A DNA stretch of 64,000 nucleotides from contig NZ_JAQQFR010000010.1 in the NCBI RefSeq assembly GCF_046025915.1, positions 186,001 through 250,000 of the forward strand, in the 5' to 3' direction. The DNA comes from Herbaspirillum rhizosphaerae_A (lineage in GTDB: Bacteria > Pseudomonadota > Gammaproteobacteria > Burkholderiales > Burkholderiaceae_D). Below the pieces are notes generated by a model that saw only the letters and a program-made list of their open reading frames with translations, did no database searches and had not been told where the DNA came from. Position 1 is the stretch's first letter. Each line of letters opens with the position of its first letter. This document shows, piece by piece, positions 1 through 8,489 of the stretch. The position numbers and the translations under genes are program-made.

Positions 1-305
1 CCGTGGGCGACAACCTGAAGAAGCTCGCCGCCAGCAAGAACCTCGAAGTGCCTACCGAACCAAGCATGGCGCAACGTGCCAAGATCGCCGTTCTGGAAAA
101 ACTGGATGGTGCGACTTTCGACAAGCAATACGTCCGCATGATCGGAGTGGCAGCACACAAGGATGCCGTCAAACTGTTCCGCAAGAATGCTACCGAAGCC
201 AAGGATCCGGATGTGAAGGACTTTGCAGCCAAGACCTTGCCGAATCTGGAACACCACTTGGAAATGGCGAACGCCCTGAAGACCAAGCTGGATGCGAAGA
301 AATAA
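1..305 (+). CDS. DUF4142 family protein, C-terminal part (cut by window start)
   Basis: The reading frame is open to the left edge, so only about the last 100 residues are present. The GTG at position 3 is probably internal, because DUF4142 proteins are usually about 170-190 residues with a signal peptide. The visible part has the family's helical pattern: a segment FDKQYVRMIGVAAHKDAV, then a run of charged helix, then a TLPNLEHHLEMANAL segment. Family members are exported, ferritin-like helical-bundle proteins of unknown function, often linked to envelope stress. A possible terminator follows in the next 150 bases. The family is fairly sure; the role is unknown. Confidence 0.8.
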   Translation, partial: VGDNLKKLAASKNLEVPTEPSMAQRAKIAVLEKLDGATFDKQYVRMIGVAAHKDAVKLFRKNATEAKDPDVKDFAAKTLPNLEHHLEMANALKTKLDAKK

Positions 306-407
306 TCAGCGTCATAAACATGACCCGTTTAGACGAATTAAGCAGTAAGCCAAAGCAGCACGCATAACAATAACGGGACGCCGTTTTCTCGGCTCCCCCT
401 CTGTCGT

Positions 408-453
408 CAGGAAGCGGTTCCCCATTGAATCGCTCCTGGCGGCGGCTTTTTTT
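408..453 (+). terminator. Probable rho-independent terminator after the DUF4142 gene
   Basis: Arms CAGGAAGCG (408-416) and CGCTCCTG (431-438) pair with one bulged A, and seven T residues follow at 447-453 after a short GC-rich stretch. A second, weaker hairpin with arms AACGG/CCGTT and a short T-run lies at 372-387. Both suit termination of rightward transcription ahead of the convergent gene. Confidence 0.4.
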
Positions 454-494
454 GTATTTTTACAATGAGCAATTCATTGTCTGCTTGCAGATAA

Positions 495-1412
495 TCAGGC
501 CTTGCCGTCTGCCTGTTCCTCGATCACCAGCTCAAAACAGATCAGCACGGGATTGCGCCCGCGTGCCAGCACGCCTTCACAGACGTTGCCGCGCGGGTCG
601 ATCAGTGCGATGTCCAGATGGCAGCGCAGGCCCTCTGCGGTCGGCTGTACATCGCCTTCACGCACCAGAATCTCCGTCGCAAGATCTTCCACCACCCGGC
701 CATCCTCAAACTCGGCACCGATAATGCTGCCGACGCTGCCGCGCACTTTTGCGTGGCGAATACCGTGTGTGTGGCACACATCTTCAATCGCCATATTCAA
801 GTCTTCATCAGGACGGATGCGTGCCAGTACTGTACGCAGCCCGTCGGTTTTATCCTTGGTGGTCTCGATTGCGACGACTGCCGGGTGAAATAGCGTGAAA
901 TTGGTTTCAGGATCGAAGCGTGTTTCCATCGTGGCATTCTGCAAGCCCCAGGCCTGCGCCGAGCCGGACTCGGCGACGATAGTCTGATCCATCAGCATGT
1001 GTCCGCCCTGGCGTTTGCCGTCGGCATCGCGCCAGATGGCGTGGCAGTGCACGAGAGGCGCACCGTCGCGGCGGCCATAAGTGGCACAGGCCAGCTCAAT
1101 GACGACACCGCCGGCAACTTCATGCGGCGCGCTGTAAAAGGCCGCATGCTTGCCATCGTGCGACAGCGCCGGCATCAGAAAGTGATGTGGCGACACGCGC
1201 AGGTTTTCGAACCTCACGGTTGCACCGTTGATACCGGCGGCAGCCAGCGGCTCGCTGATGGCGTCGCGCAAATTCATTCCGGCCTGCAAGGTAAAACTGG
1301 CGCTGGCGGTATTGCCGGCGAGGCTGACGATGCGTACCGGATCAGGCGAGCCTGGGTGGCGGGCGCTGCGGGCGAAGGGCGGGATTGCAGGTTGTACTGG
1401 TTGTGCTTGCAT
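495..1412 (-). CDS. Double PPC/DUF296-domain protein
   Basis: This 305-residue protein appears to hold two PPC (DUF296) modules. The first, about residues 25-150, contains HCHAIWRDADG followed by GGHMLMDQTIV. The second, about 175-300, contains HTHGIRHAKVRGSVG and CHLDIALIDPRGNVCEGVL. PPC domains form trimers. In plants they accompany AT-hooks; in bacteria they stand alone and often have putative metal-binding histidines, as seen here (HCH and HTHG). No AT-hook, signal peptide or membrane segment is visible. It is divergent from the kinase gene to the right, across a 417-base region that holds an inverted repeat. The molecular function is not established. Confidence 0.75.
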   Translation of the reverse strand: MQAQPVQPAIPPFARSARHPGSPDPVRIVSLAGNTASASFTLQAGMNLRDAISEPLAAAGINGATVRFENLRVSPHHFLMPALSHDGKHAAFYSAPHEVAGGVVIELACATYGRRDGAPLVHCHAIWRDADGKRQGGHMLMDQTIVAESGSAQAWGLQNATMETRFDPETNFTLFHPAVVAIETTKDKTDGLRTVLARIRPDEDLNMAIEDVCHTHGIRHAKVRGSVGSIIGAEFEDGRVVEDLATEILVREGDVQPTAEGLRCHLDIALIDPRGNVCEGVLARGRNPVLICFELVIEEQADGKA

Positions 1413-1829
1413 GCTGGTGTGTCTCCTCGCCGGGCGGTGTGTGCTCTCGGCTTGCTGTTTTTTAGATGGAACATGTTAGCGCGCTTTCGGCTTTTCCGTT
1501 GAGGACATGCTTGAAGAGAATTCATGCAAAACAAGGAGAGAATTCGAGGGCGACGTTGTCGAGTAATTCTTTCAACAATCACTTGTTGAAATATTTCCGC
1601 ATGGAATTATTTAATCTGTAGCGTGCTTTTTCCATCGAAGCTGATGGGGGAAATTTACCCGTCTAATTTCCTGTATGCATTTTGTTGTCATGCGGAAGTA
1701 ATACTTGAGTGCAAGAATGCTGCGGCGTCGACAGTGGTTGATCAATGCCAGTTGAGTGCAATGAGTGCAATCGCTGCGCAATAACAAAATCACACACGAG
1801 CGCCTACCGCCACCAGGGAAGAATTCCAC
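1413..1829. other. Intergenic region with no gene, holding an inverted repeat and a 9-bp repeat
   Basis: This 417-base divergent region has no convincing coding sequence. It contains a perfect inverted repeat at 1570-1591 and three copies of TGAGTGCAA at 1706-1714, 1753-1761 and 1762-1770, the last two head to tail. Promoters for both flanking genes must lie here. Confidence 0.6.
1570..1591. promoter_or_regulatory. Perfect inverted repeat, candidate operator
   Basis: Arms TTTCAACAA (1570-1578) and TTGTTGAAA (1583-1591) are separated by TCAC. The nine-base perfect arms with a four-base spacer suit a dimeric DNA-binding protein. The site is about 160 bases upstream of the DUF296 gene and 240 bases upstream of the kinase gene. 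No T-run follows, so a terminator is unlikely. Confidence 0.4.
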
Positions 1830-4250
1830 ATGACTATCCGTCTGCGCATCACCTTGCTTGTCATTCTTACGTTCATTGCAATCTCCGCCATCGGCGGCTA
1901 CGCGGTGTTCCAATCCCGCGGCAGCGCCGTGGAAGTGAAGTCGGTTACCGAAGGCGTTGTGCCGAGCGTGCTGGCGTCGTCCGACCTGGTCGGGCAGTTG
2001 AAGGATGTCCAGCTGGCCGCGATGGTGATGGTCACAGAGACCGACACCAATCTCATCGGTCAGGAAAACGAAAAGCTCGCCGCCAAGAAAGCCACACTGG
2101 AAAAAGCGCTTGAGTTCCAGGCCGGCCAAGCCGCAAGCCAGGCACAGAAAGGTCTGATCGAACAAGCCAAGGAAAGTCTGGATAACTACTTTGGCGCCAT
2201 AGACAGCACGGCGAAGTTCAAGCTGGCCGGCAAGGATGCGCTGGCGCAGGCGTCCTTCTTCGGGGGCGTGGTGCAATATCAGGCCGAGCTGGAAGGCGTG
2301 GTCGATACCTTGCGCATCGAGAAAAACCGCAGCAAGGATACGGCGATTGCTTCGCTGAATCAGAATCTGGCCTCGACGACCACCACCATTTCCATCGTGA
2401 CAGCGGTTGCTGTCGTGGCGCTGGCGCTGATCGGCTTCTTGCTGTATCGCCAGATCACCGGCCCGATCAGCCGCATGCAAATCATGATGACCGAGATTGC
2501 CGTCAATCAGGACTTCACGCGTCGCCTGCCGGTGGATCGCATGGACGAAGTCGGCCATTCCATCGTCGCCTTCAACGGCATGATCGAGAAAATTCAGGAA
2601 GCCTCGGCGCAGGTCAAACAAAAGACCGCCGACATGCAGGCCATGCTGCAAAACATCCCGCAAGGCATTCTCACCGTAGTCGATGGCAACAAGGTGCATC
2701 CGGAATATTCGGCCTTCCTCGAAACCGTGTTCGAGACGAAGGACATCGCCGGCCGCGACCTGATGGAGTTGGTCTTTACCGACACCACACTGGGTGCGGA
2801 TACGCTGTCGCAGATCGAAGCCATCGGCGGCGCCTGCATCGGTGAAGATGTGATGAACTTCGAATTCAACGAGCATCTGATGGTCGGTGAAGTCGAGAAG
2901 AAAATGGCCGATGGCCGTGTCAAGATTCTGGATCTGAGCTGGTCGCCGATCACCGACGACGCCGATCAGGTGATCCGCCTGATGCTGTGCGTACGCGATG
3001 TGACTGAGCTGCGCAAGCTGGCAGCCGAAGCCAACGAGCAAAAGAACGAGCTGGAAATCATCGGTGAGATTCTGGCGGTGGCGGCACCGAAGTTCCAGGA
3101 GTTCATCGTTACGTCGCGCCGTTTCCTCGACGAGAACGAACAACTGGTACATCAGAACCCGGAAGCGACGGCATTCGCCATCGCCAAGCTGTTCCGCAAC
3201 ATGCACACCATCAAGGGCAACGCCCGTACGTACGGTCTGCTGCATCTGAGCAATGTGGTGCACGGCGTTGAAGAACATTACGACGATCTGCGCCATCCGG
3301 AAACCGGCGCGGTATGGAATCAGGAAACCCTGTTGCAGGATTTGGCCAAGGTGCGTGTCGCCGTCGACCGCTATGCCCGCATCAACGAAGTCACGCTGGG
3401 CCGTCAAGCCGCTCCGGAACAGGCTGCTGCTGTTGAACGCCACATCATGACCATCGACCGGAAGCACATTCTGGAAAGCTTGCATCGCCTGGAAACGGTC
3501 AATACGGCCAACCTGCACGAAATGGTCGCCGTACGCAATGCCGTGCGCAAGACCTTGCGTTTGCTGGGTACGGAAACAATCGACGAAGTCCTCGCCAGCG
3601 TCACCGACTCGCTGCCGGCACTCGCCGCCGAGTTGGGCAAGGCTGCGCCGGTTGTTGAGATTGAAGACAACGGCTACGTTATCCATACGCATTCGTCGGC
3701 CTTGCTGAAAAATGTCTTCATGCATCTGATCCGCAACGCCGTCGATCACGGTCTGGAAATGCCGGAAGAACGCCAGGCCAAGGGCAAACAGGAAGCCGGC
3801 ACGATTCGCCTGCAAATGGGCGTGATGAACAACATGTTGCACATGGCGCTGTCGGATGACGGTCGCGGCCTGGCGCTGGCACGCATTCGTCAGACCGGCA
3901 TTGAAAAGAATCTGATTACCGCGGATCAGGCACTGACCGATGCCGAGCTGGCTGAACTGATCATGCGCCCCGGCTTCTCGACGCGCAGCGAAGTCACTGA
4001 TGTATCGGGACGTGGTGTGGGCATGGATGCGGTGCTGGATTTTGTTACCCGCGAACACGGCCGCATCGAGATTCAGTTCCTGGATCACGCCGAAGGTGCA
4101 GATTTCCGCCAGTTCCAGATCAATGTGCTGCTGCCGGAAAACGTGGCCGTGGAAGTCGATGGCATCGATGTCGCCTATCCGGTACCGGAACTGGATCAGA
4201 TGACGGCTGGGGGCATGCCGGCGGCAGGCAACGATCCGCAGGTCGCCTGA
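1830..4250 (+). CDS. Membrane CheA-type histidine kinase (HAMP-PAS-HPt-HATPase) lacking a CheW-like domain
   Basis: An 806-residue sensor kinase. A membrane helix (about 7-27), a mostly helical periplasmic domain, and a second helix (about 185-207) lead into HAMP and a PAS-like region (about 270-385). An HPt domain with MHTIKGNARTYGL places the phospho-accepting histidine at H459. The ATPase part is of CheA type: N636 and H640 in RNAVDHG, DDGRG at 676-680 and GRGVGMD at 727-733. The protein ends about 75 residues after that last motif, so the CheW-like P5 domain that couples normal CheA to receptors is missing. It heads a four-gene set with an MCP-like protein, a CheX-like protein and CheY, which suggests a self-contained pathway in which the kinase is its own sensor. 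Domain calls are firm; the output is unknown. Confidence 0.88.
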   Translation: MTIRLRITLLVILTFIAISAIGGYAVFQSRGSAVEVKSVTEGVVPSVLASSDLVGQLKDVQLAAMVMVTETDTNLIGQENEKLAAKKATLEKALEFQAGQAASQAQKGLIEQAKESLDNYFGAIDSTAKFKLAGKDALAQASFFGGVVQYQAELEGVVDTLRIEKNRSKDTAIASLNQNLASTTTTISIVTAVAVVALALIGFLLYRQITGPISRMQIMMTEIAVNQDFTRRLPVDRMDEVGHSIVAFNGMIEKIQEASAQVKQKTADMQAMLQNIPQGILTVVDGNKVHPEYSAFLETVFETKDIAGRDLMELVFTDTTLGADTLSQIEAIGGACIGEDVMNFEFNEHLMVGEVEKKMADGRVKILDLSWSPITDDADQVIRLMLCVRDVTELRKLAAEANEQKNELEIIGEILAVAAPKFQEFIVTSRRFLDENEQLVHQNPEATAFAIAKLFRNMHTIKGNARTYGLLHLSNVVHGVEEHYDDLRHPETGAVWNQETLLQDLAKVRVAVDRYARINEVTLGRQAAPEQAAAVERHIMTIDRKHILESLHRLETVNTANLHEMVAVRNAVRKTLRLLGTETIDEVLASVTDSLPALAAELGKAAPVVEIEDNGYVIHTHSSALLKNVFMHLIRNAVDHGLEMPEERQAKGKQEAGTIRLQMGVMNNMLHMALSDDGRGLALARIRQTGIEKNLITADQALTDAELAELIMRPGFSTRSEVTDVSGRGVGMDAVLDFVTREHGRIEIQFLDHAEGADFRQFQINVLLPENVAVEVDGIDVAYPVPELDQMTAGGMPAAGNDPQVA

Positions 4251-4364
4251 TTAGAAAGTACAAGGCCGGCATCGGAAGCTGCGGAGTTGCTCTGCTGACC
4301 GGACGTGGGGATACCAGCAGGTTTCGTAGCGCAGTTATAAGTGTCTATTGCAAGGATGTGTTTC

Positions 4365-5087
4365 ATGATGTTGAATCCGATTATTTTTGTTGTTCTGGGA
4401 GCGCTGTTAACCGGCGTGCCACTGGCCTTGATCCTCAAGCGCCAGAATGCACGCATGAAGCGCATGGTTGATCTGGAGCAGGTCGAGATCCTCAAACGCA
4501 ATGTCGAGGCGACGCTGCAGGAACAACAACAGAACATCGATGCACATCAGCAAGAGCTGGAAGCACAACGCCGAGACAACGACCTGCGTCTGGTCCATAC
4601 CCAGCGCGAAACAGAAAAAGTCGTCGCCCAGCTCAGCTCGCAGAACTCCGAGAGTATGGCGCGCGTGCTGGAAAACTGCGATGCCTCGCAAGAGACCATC
4701 AGCAATCTGCTTGGCCTGATGCGCACTTTCGAGCGTTGGCATGACGACATGAATGTACTGATCACGCACAACCGCGAAATGCACCGCAAGAACGATGAGT
4801 TTGCGCTGATCGTCAATCAGGTCATCATCGTGGCGCTCAACGCTTCCATCGAAGCAGCGCGCGCCGGCGCACACGGACGCGGCTTTGCGGTGGTGGCATC
4901 GGAAGTCCGCGATCTGGCGCAACGCGCCGAGAAGCTTTCCAAGAGCTACCGTGCCAACCTGTATCAGAACGACCTGATCACGACCACGACGTTCCAGGAT
5001 TTGCAGGCGGGCGGCAAGATGATCATCGGCGCCATCATCGGTCTCGATCTGATCAACAAGAAAACCAAAGAAGCGCTGGCAGCCTGA
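4365..5087 (+). CDS. Truncated membrane-anchored MCP-like signalling protein
   Basis: A 240-residue protein with one N-terminal membrane helix (about 4-25), a long coiled coil (35-150) and an MCP-type hairpin tip: ALNASIEAARAGAHGRGFAV at 158-177, followed by ASEVRDLAQRAE. It has no periplasmic ligand domain, and only about 50 residues follow the tip, so the return strand of the usual MCP coiled coil is cut short and diverges. The ATG at 4365 is preferred because AAGGA lies eight bases upstream; a GTG at 4341 lacks this. The next gene starts 12 bases downstream. It may be a membrane scaffold for the CheA-like kinase, but that is inference. Confidence 0.8.
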   Translation: MMLNPIIFVVLGALLTGVPLALILKRQNARMKRMVDLEQVEILKRNVEATLQEQQQNIDAHQQELEAQRRDNDLRLVHTQRETEKVVAQLSSQNSESMARVLENCDASQETISNLLGLMRTFERWHDDMNVLITHNREMHRKNDEFALIVNQVIIVALNASIEAARAGAHGRGFAVVASEVRDLAQRAEKLSKSYRANLYQNDLITTTTFQDLQAGGKMIIGAIIGLDLINKKTKEALAA

Positions 5088-5099
5088 GGAAACGAATCC

Positions 5100-5651
5100 A
5101 TGTTGAGCCAATCCGCCAAAGACGGTTTTGATCTGCTGTTGACGCAGTCCCTGAAGAACAGCCTTGTGCCGTCAGGCACCGAGGCGCAGATATTGACCTT
5201 GACCGAGTCGGCCGATTTTCCGGAAAAACAGATGGTGGTGTTGACGGTGTCGTCCTATCTGTTTCGTCTGATGGTCATGTTTTACTTCTCGCCCAACGAT
5301 GCCACGCGCAGTCATTTCGCTCGCTTGAATAACGTGGATGAAGCCGAGATGAGCGAGCAGACTTTCATGGACGCCATCGCAGAGAGCGGCAATCTGTGCT
5401 GCGGCATTCTCAATCGCGATCTGGGTAATTTCTTTCCGCACATCGGCATGTCGACGCCGAATGTCATCGACAAGAACTGCGCAGCCTATCTGCAAAAACT
5501 CAATAGCCAGCACATTCAGCACTTTGCAATCGATATGGATGGTTCGCCGCGGTTTCACGTGAGCCTGTGTGTGTCGGCGTATGCAGATATCGACTTTAGC
5601 GTTTCCGCAGAAGAGCTTGGCAGCGATACCGGCGAGCTGGAACTCTTCTAA
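5100..5651 (+). CDS. CheX/CheC-like phosphatase domain protein
   Basis: A 183-residue soluble protein with no signal peptide or membrane segment. The segment DAIAESGNLCCGILNRDL carries an ExxN pair (E95, N98), the catalytic signature of CheX/CheC/FliY phosphatases, which dephosphorylate CheY. Only one copy is visible, as in CheX. It sits between the MCP-like gene (12-base gap) and the cheY gene (27-base gap), which fits a phosphatase acting on that CheY. The call rests on the short motif and the context, since overall similarity to CheX cannot be measured here. Confidence 0.65.
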   Translation: MLSQSAKDGFDLLLTQSLKNSLVPSGTEAQILTLTESADFPEKQMVVLTVSSYLFRLMVMFYFSPNDATRSHFARLNNVDEAEMSEQTFMDAIAESGNLCCGILNRDLGNFFPHIGMSTPNVIDKNCAAYLQKLNSQHIQHFAIDMDGSPRFHVSLCVSAYADIDFSVSAEELGSDTGELELF

Positions 5652-5678
5652 TTTTATTTTTCATTACAAGAAAATCTC

Positions 5679-6047
5679 ATGGCACAAATCCTGGTAGTTG
5701 ATGATTCAAGCACTGTCCGCGCCGAAGTCGGCGATTTCCTCAAGAAGAATGGCCTCGATGTGGCTTTGGCTGTCGATGGCCGTGACGGTCTGACCAAGCT
5801 CAAGAGCGATCCATCCATCAAGCTGGTTGTTTCCGATGTCAACATGCCCAATATGGACGGTCTGACAATGGCGGAGAAGATCCGCAGCGAGCTTGGCAAT
5901 GCCGCGGTCAACATCATCATGCTGACCACCGAAAACTCGCCGATCATGAAAGAGCGCGGCAAGGCTGCCGGCATCAAGGGCTGGATCGTCAAACCGTTCA
6001 AGGGCGATGCCGTGCTGGCGACGTTCAAGAAGCTGGTCGGCGCGTAA
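5679..6047 (+). CDS. CheY-like single-domain response regulator
   Basis: A 122-residue stand-alone receiver domain. All key residues are present: acidic pair D8/D9, phospho-acceptor D53 in VVSDVNMPNMDG, switch threonine in MLTTEN (T83/T84) and K105 in VKPF. It has no output domain, so it must act by protein-protein contact. It ends the cassette with the CheA-like kinase (probable donor from H459) and the CheX-like protein (probable phosphatase). Whether it binds the flagellar switch or another target cannot be told from sequence. Confidence 0.9.
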   Translation: MAQILVVDDSSTVRAEVGDFLKKNGLDVALAVDGRDGLTKLKSDPSIKLVVSDVNMPNMDGLTMAEKIRSELGNAAVNIIMLTTENSPIMKERGKAAGIKGWIVKPFKGDAVLATFKKLVGA

Positions 6048-6262
6048 TCGCTTTATCTGAAGCCGGTTGCGCCAGGCTGGTGCGGCCGGACTCAGAGAAA
6101 GTCTTTTTCTCACCAAAAATGTTCATAAAATGTCCGTGCGCTACGCCGATACGGACAAGCCTTCACGGCCTCTAATCGGCAATGTTGCCGGTGTCTCAAT
6201 TTATGTTCCGCAGGTGATTGTCCTTTGCTATATTGGACGCTGACACCGATAGAGGTCAGCCA

Positions 6263-7660
6263 ATGTCCCTGCATCAATTCAGTCATACGGTAGGTCCCAT
6301 CACGTATCAGTTTCGCGATCTTGCGGATCTGATGGCCAAGGCGACGCCGCTGCGTTCCGGCGATATGCTGGCCGGTGTGGCTGCCGAGAGTGCGGAGCAA
6401 CGCGTGGTGGCGCAGATGGCGCTGGCTGAGTTGCCGCTACGGATTTTTCTTGAACAGGCGCTGGTGCCTTATGAAGCGGACGAGGTCACACGCCTGATTA
6501 TCGATGATCATGACGCCGCGGCTTTTGCACCGATCAGGCATTTGACGGTTGGTGACTTCCGCAACTGGCTGCTGAGCGACGACGTCGACAGCGAGACCTT
6601 ATCTGCCGTCGCACCCGGCATCACACCCGAAATGGCCGCCGCCGTCAGCAAGATCATGCGTAATCAGGATCTGATCCTGGTCGCAAAAAAATGCCGCGTC
6701 GTCACAGCTTTTCGCAACACCATCGGTTTGCCGGGGCGGCTGTCAACCCGGTTGCAACCCAATCACCCGACCGACGACGCCACCGGCATCGCCGCCAGCT
6801 TGCTGGATGGGCTCCTGTACGGCAGCGGCGACGCCGTCTTCGGTATCAATCCCGCCACCGATAACGTGGCGCAAGTGATCAATCTGGTCACGATGATGGA
6901 CGAGATCATTGCGCGCTACGAGATCCCTACCCAGTCTTGCGTGTTGACGCATGTGACCAATACCATTGCCGCCATCGAGCGCGGTGCGCCGGTCGATCTG
7001 GTGTTCCAGTCGATCGCGGGTACCGAGGCCGCCAATCGCGGTTTTGGCATTGACCTGGCCTTGCTGGCGGAGTCGCGCAGTGCCGCCTTGTCGCTGGGCC
7101 GCGGTACCGTGGGCGACAACGTCATGTATTTTGAAACCGGGCAGGGCAGTGCACTCTCCGCCGGTGCACATCACGGCATCGATCAGCAGACCTGCGAGGC
7201 GCGCGCCTATGCCGTGGCGCGCAAGTTCAAGCCGCTGCTGGTGAACACCGTCGTCGGATTCATCGGTCCGGAATACCTTTACGACGGCAAGCAGATCATT
7301 CGCGCCGGACTGGAGGACCATTTCTGCGCCAAGCTGCTTGGCCTGCCGATGGGGTGCGATGTCTGCTATACCAATCATGCCGAAGCCGACCAAAACGATA
7401 TGGACAACCTGCTGACATTGCTGGCCACGGCGGGATGCAACTTCGTCATGGGCATCCCCGGATCCGACGACATCATGCTGAACTACCAGACTACGTCCTT
7501 CCATGACGCGCTGTATGTGCGGCGGGTACTCGGCCTCAGGCCGGCGCCGGAGTTCGAGGCCTGGCTGCAACGGATGCAGATATTCAGTAGCGACGAGCAA
7601 TTCCGACTTGGCGAGACCGTGCCGCCGACTTTTCGCGACGCTTTGCAGCGTTTGCTCTGA
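6263..7660 (+). CDS. eutB: Ethanolamine ammonia-lyase large subunit
   Basis: The 465-residue protein matches the EutB family along its length, with typical segments QPNHPTDDATGIAASLLDGL, VFQSIAGTEAANRGFGIDL, YFETGQGSALSAGAHHG and GLPMGCDVCYTNHAEADQ. With EutC it forms the adenosylcobalamin-dependent enzyme that converts ethanolamine to acetaldehyde and ammonia. The ATG at 6263 follows AGAGGT at a suitable distance; the longer open frame upstream has no ribosome-binding site. It is one base from eutC. No carboxysome-like shell genes, permease or aldehyde dehydrogenase lie next to it, so this is the simple non-compartment form. I saw no cobalamin riboswitch in the 215 bases upstream. Confidence 0.95.
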   Translation: MSLHQFSHTVGPITYQFRDLADLMAKATPLRSGDMLAGVAAESAEQRVVAQMALAELPLRIFLEQALVPYEADEVTRLIIDDHDAAAFAPIRHLTVGDFRNWLLSDDVDSETLSAVAPGITPEMAAAVSKIMRNQDLILVAKKCRVVTAFRNTIGLPGRLSTRLQPNHPTDDATGIAASLLDGLLYGSGDAVFGINPATDNVAQVINLVTMMDEIIARYEIPTQSCVLTHVTNTIAAIERGAPVDLVFQSIAGTEAANRGFGIDLALLAESRSAALSLGRGTVGDNVMYFETGQGSALSAGAHHGIDQQTCEARAYAVARKFKPLLVNTVVGFIGPEYLYDGKQIIRAGLEDHFCAKLLGLPMGCDVCYTNHAEADQNDMDNLLTLLATAGCNFVMGIPGSDDIMLNYQTTSFHDALYVRRVLGLRPAPEFEAWLQRMQIFSSDEQFRLGETVPPTFRDALQRLL

Positions 7661-7661
7661 T

Positions 7662-8489
7662 ATGGAAAACGACAAATCTCCGGTCATCGACAATCCCTGG
7701 AAAATGCTGCGTCAGTTCACAGCCGCCCGTATCGCACTCGGACGAGCAGGAGTCAGCTTGCCGACAACGCCGCAACTGGCCTTTCAACTGGCACATGCAC
7801 AAGCGCGCGACGCCGTGCATCTTGCGCTCGATGCTGATCAATTACGCCGGAACCTGATAGACGCCGGTATCGATGGTGCGGAGGCTTGCCTTATTCTTGA
7901 CACCGCTGCGACTGACCGGCTGACCTATCTGCAGCGCCCGGATCTGGGGCGTCGGCTGAGTGAGGCATCTCGCAATGCATTGACTTTGGCAATGCAGGAG
8001 CAGGGCGAGGATGTCTCTTACGATTTGGCCATCGTTGTCGCCGATGGCCTGTCATCGCTGGCCATCGCCAGGAATGCGGTTCCATTTCTGAGCGCTTTGC
8101 AACCTCGCATCGCAAAACATGGCTGGAAGCTGGCCCCGCTGACCATCGTACGGCAAGGGCGGGTGGCAGTCGGCGACGAAGTCGGATACCTGCTGCGAGC
8201 CAGGCTGGTGGTGGTGCTCATCGGCGAGCGTCCCGGCCTCAGTTCGCCCGATAGCATGGGGCTGTATCTGAGTTGGATGCCGCATGTCGGCATGCCGGAT
8301 TCAGAGCGCAACTGCATCTCGAACGTCAGGCCTGAAGGCATGAGTTACGAAGAAGCAGCCTTCAAGTTGGACTATTTATTGTCGGAAGCGAACCGTCGCA
8401 AACTGACCGGCGTAGCTCTGAAAGATGAAAGTAGCGTATCTGCCGCAGTCGGTGGCTCGACCAGAAATTTTCTGTTGAGCGACCGCTAA
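7662..8489 (+). CDS. eutC: Ethanolamine ammonia-lyase small subunit
   Basis: This 275-residue protein is of normal EutC length and shows family segments: TAARIALGRAG near the N terminus, ARDAVH, YLQRPDLGRRL, VVADGLSSLA, and near the C terminus GERPGLSSPDSMGLYLSW followed by ERNCISNVRPEGMSY. EutC supplies part of the adenosylcobalamin site and completes the EutBC enzyme. Its start is one base after the eutB stop, so the two are co-transcribed. A strong hairpin with a T-run occurs about 200 bases downstream. Confidence 0.94.
   Translation: MENDKSPVIDNPWKMLRQFTAARIALGRAGVSLPTTPQLAFQLAHAQARDAVHLALDADQLRRNLIDAGIDGAEACLILDTAATDRLTYLQRPDLGRRLSEASRNALTLAMQEQGEDVSYDLAIVVADGLSSLAIARNAVPFLSALQPRIAKHGWKLAPLTIVRQGRVAVGDEVGYLLRARLVVVLIGERPGLSSPDSMGLYLSWMPHVGMPDSERNCISNVRPEGMSYEEAAFKLDYLLSEANRRKLTGVALKDESSVSAAVGGSTRNFLLSDR

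Noticed and set aside
462..480. Hairpin ACAATGA/TCATTGT as terminator of the DUF296 gene
   Set aside because: In the leftward direction it is followed by A residues rather than U residues, so it does not suit intrinsic termination.
1611..4088. Open frame of about 825 codons antisense to the CheA-like kinase gene
   Set aside because: It mirrors the kinase gene, its protein is rich in H, Q and R with no domain, and it has no ribosome-binding site. The kinase frame has clear motifs.
6095..6111. Hairpin GAGAAA/TTTCTC after cheY as a terminator
   Set aside because: A-T-rich six-base stem without a following T-run.
6048..6262. Cobalamin riboswitch upstream of eutB
   Set aside because: Expected because the enzyme uses B12, but no B12-box-like sequence was seen in the 215 bases.
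6743..7693. Open frame of 316 codons antisense to eutB
   Set aside because: Shadow of eutB; composition and lack of motifs argue against coding.
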